Positions 11,187 to 20,989 of a stretch of DNA of 64,000 nt are shown one piece after another (position 1 is the stretch's first letter; every line of letters starts with the position of its first letter). The stretch covers positions 53,166,957 to 53,230,956 of the forward strand of contig OV884059.1 in assembly GCA_930367215.1 (NCBI GenBank), in the 5' to 3' direction. A program made the translations under genes and the position numbers. This stretch comes from Pollenia angustigena. Lineage: Eukaryota; Arthropoda; Insecta; Diptera; Polleniidae. Below the pieces are notes generated by a model. The model had not been told where the DNA came from and did no database searches. It saw only the letters and a program-made list of their open reading frames with translations.

Positions 11187-11860
11187 TATAGTGTGTTTGT
11201 CAAAATGCATCACAACTACCTAAAAACAATGTGTAGTGTGTTTATTATAACACAACCACCCAACAACAACACAAAATTCTTTATTTAATTTTAATTCAAC
11301 ATGAAACCACTTGGCACACTTTTAAGTGAGACCACACATAAGACAATTGTTTATGTGCACAAGCAAAAGGCATTGCAAGCAAATTAACTAAATACATTGC
11401 ATTTGGAATATTACGATGGATAATATTTCAAAACACAAATGCAAGCATTTAGAAAAAAGGCAATGAGTAATATTTTGGGTAAACATTAAAGTAAACAAAA
11501 GATTGAATGAAAACGAAAATAAGGGATTAAGCAAGAATTGAGTTAAAACATTGACCAATCAAAAACTAGTGTTTTGACTCAATAATCCACACCGTAGGTT
11601 AGAAAGAATAATACATAACATAGATATAAGAACTGTAAATAATTTAAATTTGGTATAAATAGTTGTAAGATTTGGAAATAAAAATCAGAATACTTTTTAG
11701 TTTAAACGAATTAACTAGTTTTCTCATTATATTCTACCCGAGCACTCAAAAGGTGCTTAGAAGAATCAAAACGTGTTGCAGCTAGAAGCAACATTCTAAA
11801 AATCTAGCAAAAAAAAAAATAATACTTTATATGGCGATCCTGCCATAATAATACTTTATA
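11187..11860 (+). repeat. 3' LTR of 412/mdg1-like element
   Basis: 674 bp, the same length as the 5' LTR, with about eight substitutions. It starts TATAGTG where the 5' copy has TGTAGTG. It ends CTTTATA before the ACAC duplication. Confidence 0.9.
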
Positions 11861-11864
11861 ACAC

Positions 11865-12046
11865 ATAGCCAAGGAAAAAGAGGATTTGCGCAAAAAAACA
11901 GTCCCTAAAACAAACCCTAAATACTATGCTGTATAATATATAAGTTACGCCAATTCTGATAAATCTGCTGGTTATTTTGCTGTAGGTGATAGCTATTTGA
12001 AAGGAATCTTCGTACTAGTTCGATTTTCTGGAGAAACATAATATAT
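11865..12046. other. Short unassigned flank
   Basis: Sequence between the 412/mdg1-like element and the ribozyme repeat array. Nothing is recognised. Confidence 0.5.
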
Positions 12047-12567
12047 AACATGTCAGGGCAACCTGTCCGTAAACACCTGGGTTCGAGCCCAGATTGAGTC
12101 AAGAATGAAAAATTATCAGTAAATTTTAATTGATTTTCATGTTGTAAAATTCCTTTCTTCATAAAAATAATTTAATGAAAATTAAATTTAATGAACTTAA
12201 GCCTAATTAAAAATATTAAAAATTTGGATTAAAAAACCATAAATAGTTCAATAAAATAACCACCATACTAATAATTGTTAAAGCTAAGGCACGAGCTCTA
12301 TGTTTGCATTTGTCCTTCAAGTTGTGCTGAAAAGGTCAACAAGAAAAAGAAACACAAAAATATGAAAAAACAAAAAATATGTACTTTGAACTTCAAGAAG
12401 AATTCTTGACAAAAGTACGAAAAAAACAGAAGTAAAGGAACAACATGTTAAAATAAATTAAAATAGATAATCATTCAAAGCAAATTTCGATCTACCAAAG
12501 GTTGAATACAATTTGGTTTAAGGATTGATGTTTGACTAATGACGTCAGCAGTCGTCGATGGCTGCGA

Positions 12568-12643
12568 GTGTTAAACGGCAAACCCTCTGAGGAGATTGAG
12601 TGGTTGCAATCGAAACATGTCAGGGTAACCTGTCCGTAAACAC
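12568..12643 (+). ncRNA. Hammerhead ribozyme, type I (copy A)
   Basis: Core CTGAGGA (12587-12593), stem II GATTG/CAATC (12594-12598 with 12607-12611), then GAAA (12612-12615). The minimal stem III is inside the palindrome ACATGT, and cleavage is predicted after C12621 of GTC. Stem I pairs AGGGT with ACCCT, CCGT with ACGG, and AACAC with GTGTT, separated by internal loops. All expected core positions are present. The very short palindromic stem III matches hammerheads of Penelope-like elements, which can act as dimers. Self-cleavage would cut tandem transcripts into unit-length RNAs. Confidence 0.85.
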
Positions 12644-12646
12644 CTG

Positions 12647-12657
12647 GGTTCGAGCCC
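12647..12657 (+). promoter_or_regulatory. tRNA-like B-box in ribozyme repeat
   Basis: GGTTCGAGCCC fits the Pol III B-box consensus closely. It recurs at 12080-12090, 13213-13223 and 16765-16775 and in the inverted copies. Upstream of the ribozyme, GCAGTCGT followed by GCGAGTGTTAA resembles the 5' half of a tRNA-Ser with insertions. The A-to-B spacing is longer than in a tRNA. Pol III transcription of the unit is an inference. Confidence 0.4.
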
Positions 12658-13133
12658 AGATTGAGTCAAGAATGAAAAATTATCAGTAAATTTTAATTGA
12701 TTTTCATGTTGTAAAATTCCTTTCTTCATAAAAATTATTTAATGAAAATTAAATTTAATGAACTTAAGCCTAATTAAAAATATTAAAAATTTGGATTAAA
12801 AAACCATAAATAGTTCAATAAAATAACCACAATACTAATAATTGTTAAAGCTAAGGCACGAGCTCTATGTTTGCATTTGTCCTTCAAGTTGTGCTGAAAA
12901 GGTCAACAAGAAAAAGAAAGACAAAAAAATGAAAAAACAAAAAATATGTACTTTGAACTTCAAGAAGAATTCTTGACAAAAGTACGAAAAAACAGAAGTA
13001 AAGGAACAACATGTTAAAATAAATTAAAATAGATAATCATTCAAAGCAAATTTCGATCTACCAAAGGTTGAATACAATTTGGTTTAAGGATTGATGTTTG
13101 ACTAATGACGTCAGCAGTCGTCGATGGCTGCGA

Positions 13134-13209
13134 GTGTTAAACGGCAAGCCCTCTGAGGAGATTGAGTGGTTGCAATCGAAACATGTCAGGGTAACCTGTC
13201 CGTAAACAC
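13134..13209 (+). ncRNA. Hammerhead ribozyme, type I (copy B)
   Basis: Second full copy. Core CTGAGGA (13153-13159), stem II GATTG/CAATC, GAAA, ACATGT palindrome, predicted cleavage after C13187. One change in stem I relative to copy A turns an A-T pair into a G-T wobble, so pairing is kept. Confidence 0.85.
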
Positions 13210-13406
13210 CTGGGTTCGAGCCCAGATTGAGTCAAGAATGAAAAATTATCAGTAAATTTTAATTGATTTTCATGTTGTAAAATTCCTTTCTTCATAAAAA
13301 TAATTTAATGAAAATTAAATTTAATGAACTTAAGCCTAATTAAAAATATTAAGAATTTGGATTAAAAAACCATAAATAGTTCAATAAAATAACCACAATA
13401 CTAATA

Positions 13407-14347
13407 AATATAAGTTTTATGTTGACAAAATAAAATCAAAAATTCCAACTTCGGTAAAGGTCGATTTTCTGAGAGAAAAAATTTGTGGACTTTCATCGAA
13501 CCCGATATTCCTGACATTTGCTGCGTTATTAAAACTGATATTGTTTTACGTTTACCGGACCCAACTCATCCTCCGGGATCTTCCCGATCTGTAACAAGAT
13601 ATTGATTTGATTTGATATGTCGCAGTACAACGCAAAGTAACTTTGTAGTGTTATTAAATTTAAGAGAAAATTATTTTTAATATTGTGTAAATGGCTGCCT
13701 TTTGATCTCAAGTATTTTAATAAATTTTTATTTATCGATTAAATAATTTTTATAACACGAACATTTTTGGAAAATCCAAACAAACTATTTTATGTAATCT
13801 TTCATATTTGTTTGTTTTTTATTTTATTTGATTTTACTAATTTGTAGCGGGTGTAACGAACCGAACCCTGTTGGCTCTATCTCGTAAGGGACATTGCTAA
13901 CTTTGATACCGGCCGTGCTCATGGAAATTGGGGTGTTTCTTATCCCTTTTAAGAAAGACTAAGGTCTATTACACAATTATTTAATAATAGGTAACTATTT
14001 GCAAAATCGACCACAATATTAAAAAAATTTAAAATTAAACAAAACATAAACAAAACAACATGGTCAAAGTGGTTTAGGTGTTGGTTCCTCTTTTGTATTC
14101 TCTTCCATACCTTGCTATCTAACCGAAGTCTAGGTTTAAGATAGCGCGTTATTGATCTAACTAATACAGACCCTAATGTTTCATGAGATTATAATTCAAA
14201 CGTTTAATCTTTCATGATGTATATTAACATTATTTTATTATTCTTCATAAAAAAAAAAAATTAATTTAACATGTTTTGAACTATAAAGAAATGTATGATT
14301 AATGAAATAAAGTATTCAATGATTTCATAGTTTTGAATATAGGGAAC
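13407..14347. other. Unassigned AT-rich stretch
   Basis: No ORF longer than about 60 codons and no recognised domain. A GC-richer patch near 13850-13930 is not identifiable. It ends with GGAAC (14343-14347), the copia-like element's target duplication. Confidence 0.5.
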
Positions 14348-14530
14348 TGTTAGGTATATTTCCTTTTTAAATGAAAACACAACCGCCTTTGTTAAAGAGC
14401 TTTATTAGACTGTATTCTCTCAATCGTAAAAATAATTAAATATAGCAAAAAGAAAGGAAAAAAACAAAAGTGAGATGCAGCTGGGTTGTAGGGTTACCAT
14501 TGTGTTACAAGGTTCAAATAATTTATAACA
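14348..14530 (-). repeat. 3' LTR of copia-like element
   Basis: 183 bp, starting TGTTAGGT and ending TTATAACA on the plus strand. It is the 3' LTR because the element reads on the minus strand. Confidence 0.9.
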
Positions 14531-14593
14531 TACCCCAACTCAACCCAATTGCATTTACAATAAAAAAAATAAAATATTTCAAGATTTCAAAAA

Positions 14594-15527
14594 TTAAAAT
14601 TCATTTAAAAGTTCACATGCACTAGCATGTTTTTGTTTGGTTAATACCTTAGTAAAAATATCAGCAGCATTCTGCTCAGATGATATGTACTCAACTTCAA
14701 TCGACCCATCGTTGTATCTATCTCTGATATAGTGGAACCTGATATCAATATGTTTGCTGCGCTTTAGGACTGCCGGGTTTCTAACCAAAAAGTTTGCTCC
14801 TTGTAAAAATAACTTCTTTGCAACCTTGGCTGAGGGCTACATACTCCGCCTCCATGGAACTTAACGCCACCATAGTCTGTTTCTTGGACTCCCATGCAAC
14901 TGGACCGTTTGAGAGAAACATTACAAAGCCTGAGTATGATTTTCGGTCGCATGAATCGCATCCCCAATCAGCATCTGTAAAACACACAAGGATGGAGCTA
15001 TTTCTAGTAAATGATATCTTCTTATCAGGATGGTTTAAAAGATATCTTAACAAGTATTTCGCCGCTTGCATATGCTCCTCATGGGGGTGTGAATTAAACT
15101 GAGACAATTTTGAGACTGCGTGTGCAATATCCGGCCTTGATATGACCGCGAGATACATTAGGCTGCCAATCAAACTCTGATACTCACGTAAATTTTGGCG
15201 ACAGTTTTCATCCTCACACTTCCTTAGGACAGTGCCACTTGGCCATGGTGTTGCTGCTGGTTTGGAGGGTATCATTTTCCATTTTCTAAGTAATTCTAAA
15301 GTGTACTGCTTCTGATGAACTCGTATGGGGCCTCTATCACCTTCGCGTTCGATTTCCAAACCCAAATAAAAAGAGATCGGTCCTCTATCATCGGCTTCAA
15401 CATGATTGTTAAGTTGACTGATGATCTGACTCATATCAGATTCCTTCGATGCCGCAATCATCATATCATCCACATATAATGCAATGATACTAATATTATC
15501 ACCATTTCTTCGAAAATATATACAATT
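14594..15527 (-). pseudogene. copia-like polyprotein, 3' part (RT end and RNase H)
   Basis: Continues the polyprotein after the ribozyme-repeat insertion. It carries the catalytic YVDDMMIA motif, then RYLLNHP and FTDADWGCD of RNase H, and SSMEAEYVALSQGCKE. Near 14785 the frame breaks. About 25-30 codons that normally follow in copia RNase H, with the DNQSA-type motif, appear to be deleted. The last segment, RNPAVLKRSKHIDIRFHYI to the stop at 14594, lies in another frame. The protein end is therefore doubly damaged. Confidence 0.85.
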
Positions 15528-15675
15528 TTTAATATTTTTAATTAGGCTTAAGTTCATGAAATTTAATTTTCATTAAATTATTTTTATGAAGAAAGGAATT
15601 TTACAACATGAAAATTAATTAAAATTGTTATTGATAATCTTTCATTCTTGACGTGGCTCGGGCTCGAACCCTGGC

Positions 15676-15736
15676 CGGCAGGTTACCATGACATGTTTCG
15701 ATCGCAACCACTCGATCTCCTCAGATGGATTTGCCG
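15676..15736 (-). ncRNA. Hammerhead ribozyme, type I (copy C)
   Basis: Read on the minus strand: CTGAGGA (15718-15724), stem II GATCG/CGATC, GAAA (15696-15699), ACATGT palindrome, GTC at 15690-15692. Stem I is CCAT/ATGG, then CGGCA/TGCCG. Stems differ from copies A and B by paired changes. Confidence 0.85.
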
Positions 15737-16230
15737 TCTTACACTCGCAGCCATCGACGACTGCTGACGTCAATAGTCAAACATCAATCCTTAAACCAAA
15801 CTGTATTTTAACATTTGGTAGATCGAAATTTGCTTTCCTGAATGATTATCCATTTTAATTGATTTTACATGTTTTTTCCTTACTTCTGTTTTTTCGTACT
15901 TTTGTCAAGAATTTTTCTTGAAGTCCAAGTACATTTTTTGTTTTTCCATTTTGTCATTCTCTTTTCTGTTGACCTTTTTCGGCACAACTTGAAGGACAAA
16001 TGTACACATAGAGCTCGTGCCTTAGCTTTTAACAATAATTAGTATTGTGGTTATTTTGTTGAACTATTTATGGTTTTTAATCCAAATTTTTAATATTTTT
16101 AATTAGGCTTAAGTTCATGAAATTTAATTTTCATTAAATTATTTTTATGAAGAAAGGAATTTTACAACATGAAAATTAATTAAAATTGTTATTGATAATC
16201 TTTCATTCTTGACGTGGCTCGAACCCTGAC

Positions 16231-16291
16231 CGGCAGGTCACCATGACATGTTTTGATCGCAACCACTCGATCTCCTCAGATGGATTTGCCG
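16231..16291 (-). ncRNA. Hammerhead ribozyme, decayed (copy D)
   Basis: Same fold as copy C, but the invariant G of GAAA is A (the minus strand reads GATCAAAACATGTC). Loss of this core guanosine should abolish cleavage. Confidence 0.75.
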
Positions 16292-16698
16292 TCTTACACT
16301 CGCAGCCATCGACATTTGGTAGATCGAAATTTGCTTTCCTGAATGATTATCCATTTTAATTGATTTTACATGTTTTTTCCTTACTTCTGAAGTAAGAAGT
16401 ATCTCCTCAGATGGATTTGCCGTCTATGTGTACATTTGTCCTTCAAGTTGTGCCGAAAAAGGTCAACAGAAAAGAGAAAGACAAAATGGAAAAACAAAAA
16501 ATGTACTTGGACTTCAAGAAAAATTCTTGACAAAAGTACGAAAAAACAGAAGTAAGGAAAAAACATGTAAAATCAATTAAAATGGATAATCATTCAGGAA
16601 AGCAAATTTCGATCTACCAAATGTTAAAATACAATTTGGTTTAAGGATTGATGTTTGACTATTGACGTCAGCAGTCGTCGATGGCTGCGAGTGTAAGA

Positions 16699-16759
16699 CG
16701 GCAAATCCATCTGAGGAGATCGAGTGGTTGCGATCGAAACATGTCATGGTAACCTGCCG
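16699..16759 (+). ncRNA. Hammerhead ribozyme, type I (copy E)
   Basis: CTGAGGA (16711-16717), stem II GATCG/CGATC, GAAA, ACATGT, predicted cleavage after C16745. Stem I is CCAT/ATGG plus CGGCA/TGCCG. The core is intact. Confidence 0.85.
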
Positions 16760-16959
16760 GCCAGGGTTCGAGCCCGAGCCACGTCAAGAATGAAAGATTA
16801 TCAATAACAATTTTAATTAATTTTCATGTTGTAAAATTCCTTTCTTCATAAAAATAATTTAATGAAAATTAAATTTCATGAACTTAAGCCTAATTAAAAA
16901 TATTAAAAATTTGGATTAAAAACCATAAATAGTTCAACAAAATAACCACAATACTAATT

Positions 16960-19881
16960 ATATATACAATTGTCAGTTTGGCATCTTATAAAGTTAATCT
17001 CCGAAAGAATATTCGACACCTTTTTATTCCACTCCCTTCCAGCTTGACGCAAACCATATAGGGCTTTAATTAATCTGCAAACTTTGTCAGTATCAGAAGA
17101 ACTTTTAAACAATTGGAGCTGCTCCATAAAGATCTCGTCTTCCAGGTCACCATTTAAAAATGCAGCCACTATATCTACATGTTTTACCAATAATTTGTAT
17201 TTAACTGCTAGGGCCAATATTATTCTAATGGTAGAGTGTCGGACCACTGGTGCAAACGTCTCATGGTAGTCCACATTGAATTTCTGGAAACACCCCTGGG
17301 CAACCAGTCTTGCTTTATATTTTTCGACCGAACCATCTGGTTTGTGTTTAATCGTGAATACCCATTTTGACCCAATGATATTTCTGGATTTCGGCCTATC
17401 TACGAGTACCCATGTATTGTTTTTAACCAAAGAATTATACTCACGTTCCATCGCAGTCTTCCATTCTGAGGCTTCATTTGATTTCAATGCTTCTGTGAGA
17501 TTCTTAGGGATTTCTACCGTAGAATTAAGCACTTCAGTAGCTGTTGCATACTGTTTTTTCGGACGTCCAGGTTGCCCGTCCAAAATACGCTTTGGTCTGC
17601 CACGACCCCTTTTGACTCCTTCATTTGGTTGAACCTCTTCATTATTATCTACCTTCATCACTTCATCATTCGATGATTCTTCTTCACTTGCTGTTTCGAA
17701 AAGATCATCCGAAAAGTGTGGGTTTTCCACTTTACATTTATTTTCTTCTTCGTTTTTTTGCGGGAAAATGTCAACATGAAATTTTTCATCACAATACTCT
17801 TCATTTTGCAATTTTTCAAACGAATTTTCAAAAAAAATGACATCTTTAGCTTTAATTACCTGGCGGTTTGTCGAATTGTACAAACGATATCCCTTAGTCA
17901 TCGATTCGTAACCAATGAATTTCAATTTCACTCCCTTTGGCATTAATTTACCACCACTACGATTTTTATGAAGAACTACAGCATCGCACCCAAATGTACG
18001 AAAATGCGCAACGGATGGCTTTTTGTTATTCCACTTTTCATAAGGAGTCACATCTCCAAGTATTTTCGTTGGACTTCTATTCCTTATGTATGATGAGGTG
18101 TTTATGGCCTCTGCCCATAAACTCTGAGGTAGACCTGAATCATGTAACATACAGCATGCCATCTCGACAAGCGTCCGGTTTACCCTTTCAGCAACACCGT
18201 TTTGTTGGGGTGTGTGACTAACTGTTGTCTGGTGCACAACGCCTTTTTCTCTACAGTAGTCTTCAAATTTGCAATTTACATATTCCTTACCATTATCGCT
18301 TCTGATCTGCAATAATTTACAGCCACTCTGTTTTTCTGCCATTGCTACAAACTGCAAGAAAACATCAAACGCATCCGCCTTGCGATTTAAAAAGTATGTA
18401 AAGACATATCGTGAGAAATCATCAGTAAAGGTCATCATATACAACGCACCACCTTGAGATTTCACCTTAAACGGTCCACATAAGTCTGTGTGTATTAACT
18501 CCAGAACTGCTTTAGTGTTTATTTGTGAATACGTATTAAACGGTTTCGCTGTAATCTTGCCAACAGCACAAGTAACACATTGAAAATGTTCGGGTAATTT
18601 TAAATTCAGCCCCCGCACCATATTTTTGCTGCACAATTTATTTAAGTCTTTACTGTTTAAGTGACCAAATCGAGTGTGCCATTTAACAAATTCATTTTCT
18701 GACGCCGCACTAAACGCACACTCTGCCGACATCAAATTTTTTAACTTAGCAAAAAATATACCGTTTTCCTTAAAGGCATACATAATCGTCTTGCTCTCTT
18801 TGTTTTTAATATTCGCACTCTTCTTTGAAAAACATACAGTATGACCAGCCTCTATGAACTTGCTAACAGATAAAAAATTTGAGTGAAGACGAGGAACATA
18901 CAAAACGTTTATAAGCTTAATATTCATGTACTCTGAACTCAACTTTACGGTTCCCTTTCCCTCCGCAAATACAATCTCCCCAGACGCTAAGATTATTTTC
19001 TGTTTTTCTTGTTGTAAAGATGAAAACCAATTTCTGCTACGACACATGTGTGACGACGCACCACTATCAAGAATCCACTGCTCACCGTTATCTAATTGGT
19101 TGTTATTAACTGCGCAGAGAACAGACGCGACAGACTCACCAGCATCAACTTTACACTGAGAGCGAATGTGTCCCTTTTGGCCACACTTAAAACATTTTAT
19201 ATTATTTCGTTTCTTCTCTTTCTCAGTACAATTGTTTTTTCTTATAAACTTGTTATTTTTGTTTGTTTTTTCCTGTTTATTGTAGAAACTGGCTGAAAAA
19301 ACTCGATTATCATTTGTAAAATTTTTGTCACCTTGGCGCCGTTCTTCTTCTAGAACTTTGGAAACTAACTGTTCAATTCCAGGCAAATCATCTCTGCTCT
19401 CAACAGCAACAACAAAGCTTTCCATTTCGTCCGGTAACGCACACAACAGCAATACAGCAACAAAATCTTCATTTAATGCAATACCAATAGTCTTTAAATC
19501 ATCTATGATTCCTCGAAATTCGCCAATTTGCGTAGAGATCTTTTCCCCTGGAGAAATCTTAAACCTTACCAGCTTTTTGAAGAGATTCACCTTCCTGCAC
19601 GCCGTATTTGCCTTATAGAGTCCACTTAAGGAATCCCATGCACCCTTTGCCGTTGAGCAATCCTTAATGTGAATGAGTTCACCAGGCTTAACACTTAAAT
19701 TTATCATGGCGAGAGCCTTCTGGTCCATCACACTCCAAGTAGCTATTTTTCCAGCCTCTGTTGGGCATTCACTTTGGACAGCATCCCAAAGATCTAAGGT
19801 TATTAGCAAACTTTTGATCTGTATAGACCATGTGGCATAATTTTCACCATTAAGTTTTTCCAAACTAGCCACAGAATTCAT
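16960..19881 (-). pseudogene. copia-like polyprotein, 5' part (Gag, PR, IN, RT start)
   Basis: I chose the ATG at 19881 (MNSVASLEKLNGENY), since the upstream extension begins with a non-ATG codon. Domains by residue: Gag 1-220 with LNGENYATW and a zinc knuckle CFKCGQKGHIRSQC near 230; protease WILDSGASSHM near 270; GAG-pre-integrase WHTRFGHLNSKDLNKL near 400. The integrase core has HTDLCGPF and IRSDNGKEYVN, with PQQNGVAERVNRTL. RT has KWVFTIKHKPDGSVEKYKAR and VDIVAAFLNGD near 906. The frame is open until the insertion after DNCIY. It would be close to functional without the insertion and the downstream lesions. Confidence 0.9.
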
Positions 19882-19934
19882 TTTTTTTTTTCTTTTAAAT
19901 ACGATGGACAAATTGTTTAAAAACTATTTATTGC

Positions 19935-19959
19935 GCTGCGCAGTCTGGGCCCATACCCT
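19935..19959 (-). other. copia-like primer binding site
   Basis: On the minus strand, directly after the LTR, AGGGTATGGGCCCAGACTGC contains the TATGGGCCCAG core. Copia-group elements prime from an internal segment of initiator tRNA-Met through such a sequence. Confidence 0.7.
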
Positions 19960-20142
19960 TGTTAGGTATATTTCCTTTTTAAATGAAAACACAACCGCCT
20001 TTGTTAAAGAGCTTTATTAGACTGTATTCTCACAATCGTAAAAATAATAAAATATAGCAAAAAGAAAGGAAAAAAACAAAAGTGAGATGCAGCTGGGTTG
20101 TAGGGTTACCATTGTGTTACAAGGTTCAAATAATTTATAACA
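19960..20142 (-). repeat. 5' LTR of copia-like element
   Basis: 183 bp. It differs from the other LTR at two positions (CTCACAATCG versus CTCTCAATCG, and AATAATAAA versus AATAATTAA). Confidence 0.9.
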
Positions 20143-20263
20143 GGAACGTTATTTAAATATTTAAAACAATGTTAATAACATTATTGAAATAAAATGAACA
20201 GTTATGTCCAAAATAATAGTAAAAGTTGAATTGTTTATATTATAATAATTAAGTTTAAAGTTG

Positions 20264-20416
20264 TGTAGTGGATGGTGGTCGCGAGAATAAAAAGACATGT
20301 TGATCGTTTTGAGATTTACCGCAGACTGACTGTTCTGCCCCTTTATTAATCCTTAAATAGCTTAATATAAAACTACATTACTACAAACTACAGTGGGTGA
20401 CGTAAGTTTCCTTACA
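20264..20416 (-). repeat. 3' LTR of mdg1-like element
   Basis: 153 bp. TGTAGTGG begins at 20264 and TTACA ends at 20416. Confidence 0.9.
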
Positions 20417-20989
20417 CCTCCCTTCCTAGGGGAAAAAAAATGTTGAATCACATCAGGTGATCAGTCTGAATATGATTCAAGATTTCTTTTTTGTATATAT
20501 GAAGTTAGTTACAAAATTGTTAGAATAAGAAAAAAAAATAAAAAAATATATGTAATTAATTTTTTAATATTACAAGGATTTCAACAGGTTTCTATATTTT
20601 TGAATACATAACTATATAAAAATTATTTTTTTTATATGTAATTAATTTTTTAATATTATGTACAAGGATTTCAACAGGGGTCTATATTTTTGAATACATA
20701 ATTATATAAAAATAATTTTTTTTTTTTTTTTTTTTTATGTAACTAATTTTTTTAATTTCAACAGGGTTGCATTATTTTTTCTAGATTTTTAAATATAAAA
20801 TTTTGTATTTGAATTTTTAATAATTACAAATTTACATTACAAGGATTTCAAGGGGTTGTATTTTCTAAATTTATATATAAATAAAAAAATATTTCTCCTT
20901 TGTTTTCTTTCTTAACAAAAAGAATTCCATTAATTTACAAAAAAAATTTCAAGTTTTACGTGTTCTACTGTGCGATACGTTAATTTCAC
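20417..20989 (-). other. 3' non-coding region with short tandem repeats
   Basis: AT-rich DNA between the pol end and the LTR. A unit of roughly 100 bp with CAAGGATTTCAACAGG and TATATTTTTGAATACATAA recurs about three times (20530-20880). No ORF. Confidence 0.6.

Larger units (their letters stand above)
3515..11860 (+). mobile_element. 412/mdg1-like Ty3 LTR retrotransposon (degenerate)
   Basis: Two 674-bp LTRs (3515-4188 and 11187-11860) are flanked by the 4-bp duplication ACAC (3511-3514 and 11861-11864). The primer site starts TGGCGATCC, similar to the TGGCGACCGT tRNA-Arg site of the 412/mdg1 group. A purine tract precedes the 3' LTR. Contents in order: two small leader ORFs, gag split by a ~1.15-kb insertion, then protease, reverse transcriptase, RNase H and integrase with a GPY-type tail. 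I counted about eight differences between the LTRs. Frameshifts, stops and an altered protease active site make this copy inactive. Confidence 0.9.
12047..13406 (+). mobile_element. Tandem array of 566-bp hammerhead-ribozyme repeat (retrozyme/Penelope-like)
   Basis: Head-to-tail copies have a period of 567 then 566 bp (equivalent cleavage positions 12054, 12621 and 13187). The array starts within eight bases of the ribozyme cleavage site and ends 219 bp into the third unit. Each full unit has a hammerhead ribozyme, a Pol III B-box-like GGTTCGAGCCC about 26 bases downstream of the cleavage position, then AT-rich DNA. There is no ORF. Tandem units with one hammerhead per unit are known from the pLTRs of Penelope-like elements and from non-autonomous retrozymes. 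No reverse transcriptase or GIY-YIG gene is seen nearby, so this would be non-autonomous. Confidence 0.8.
15528..16959. mobile_element. Inverted ribozyme-repeat insertion in copia-like RT
   Basis: The insertion is flanked by a perfect 12-bp direct repeat ATATATACAATT (15516-15527 and 16960-16971). Two units lie on the minus strand (15528 to about 16395, the second lacking about 53 bp) and one on the plus strand (about 16424-16959), joined by a scrambled junction. That junction contains another ribozyme fragment (16402-16425) and CTTACTTC/GAAGTAAG. Both outer ends are the same end of the unit. Mixed direct and inverted copies with variable-length target duplications are typical of Penelope-like elements. 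The sequence is a sister family of the 12047-13406 array. Confidence 0.8.
14348..20142 (-). mobile_element. copia-like (Ty1) LTR retrotransposon
   Basis: 183-bp LTRs (14348-14530 and 19960-20142), TGTT...AACA, are flanked by the 5-bp duplication GGAAC (14343-14347 and 20143-20147). I count two differences between the LTRs. A single long polyprotein lies on the minus strand, interrupted by the ribozyme repeat at 15528-16959. The primer site, read on the minus strand, contains TATGGGCCCAG, resembling the copia primer site that pairs with an internal part of initiator tRNA-Met. The purine tract is GAGTTGGGGTAT next to the 14530 edge. Confidence 0.93.

Noticed and set aside
12559..12660. A genuine tRNA gene
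   Set aside because: The B-box is good, but no cloverleaf with a plausible anticodon arm and acceptor stem forms, and the hammerhead occupies the interval.
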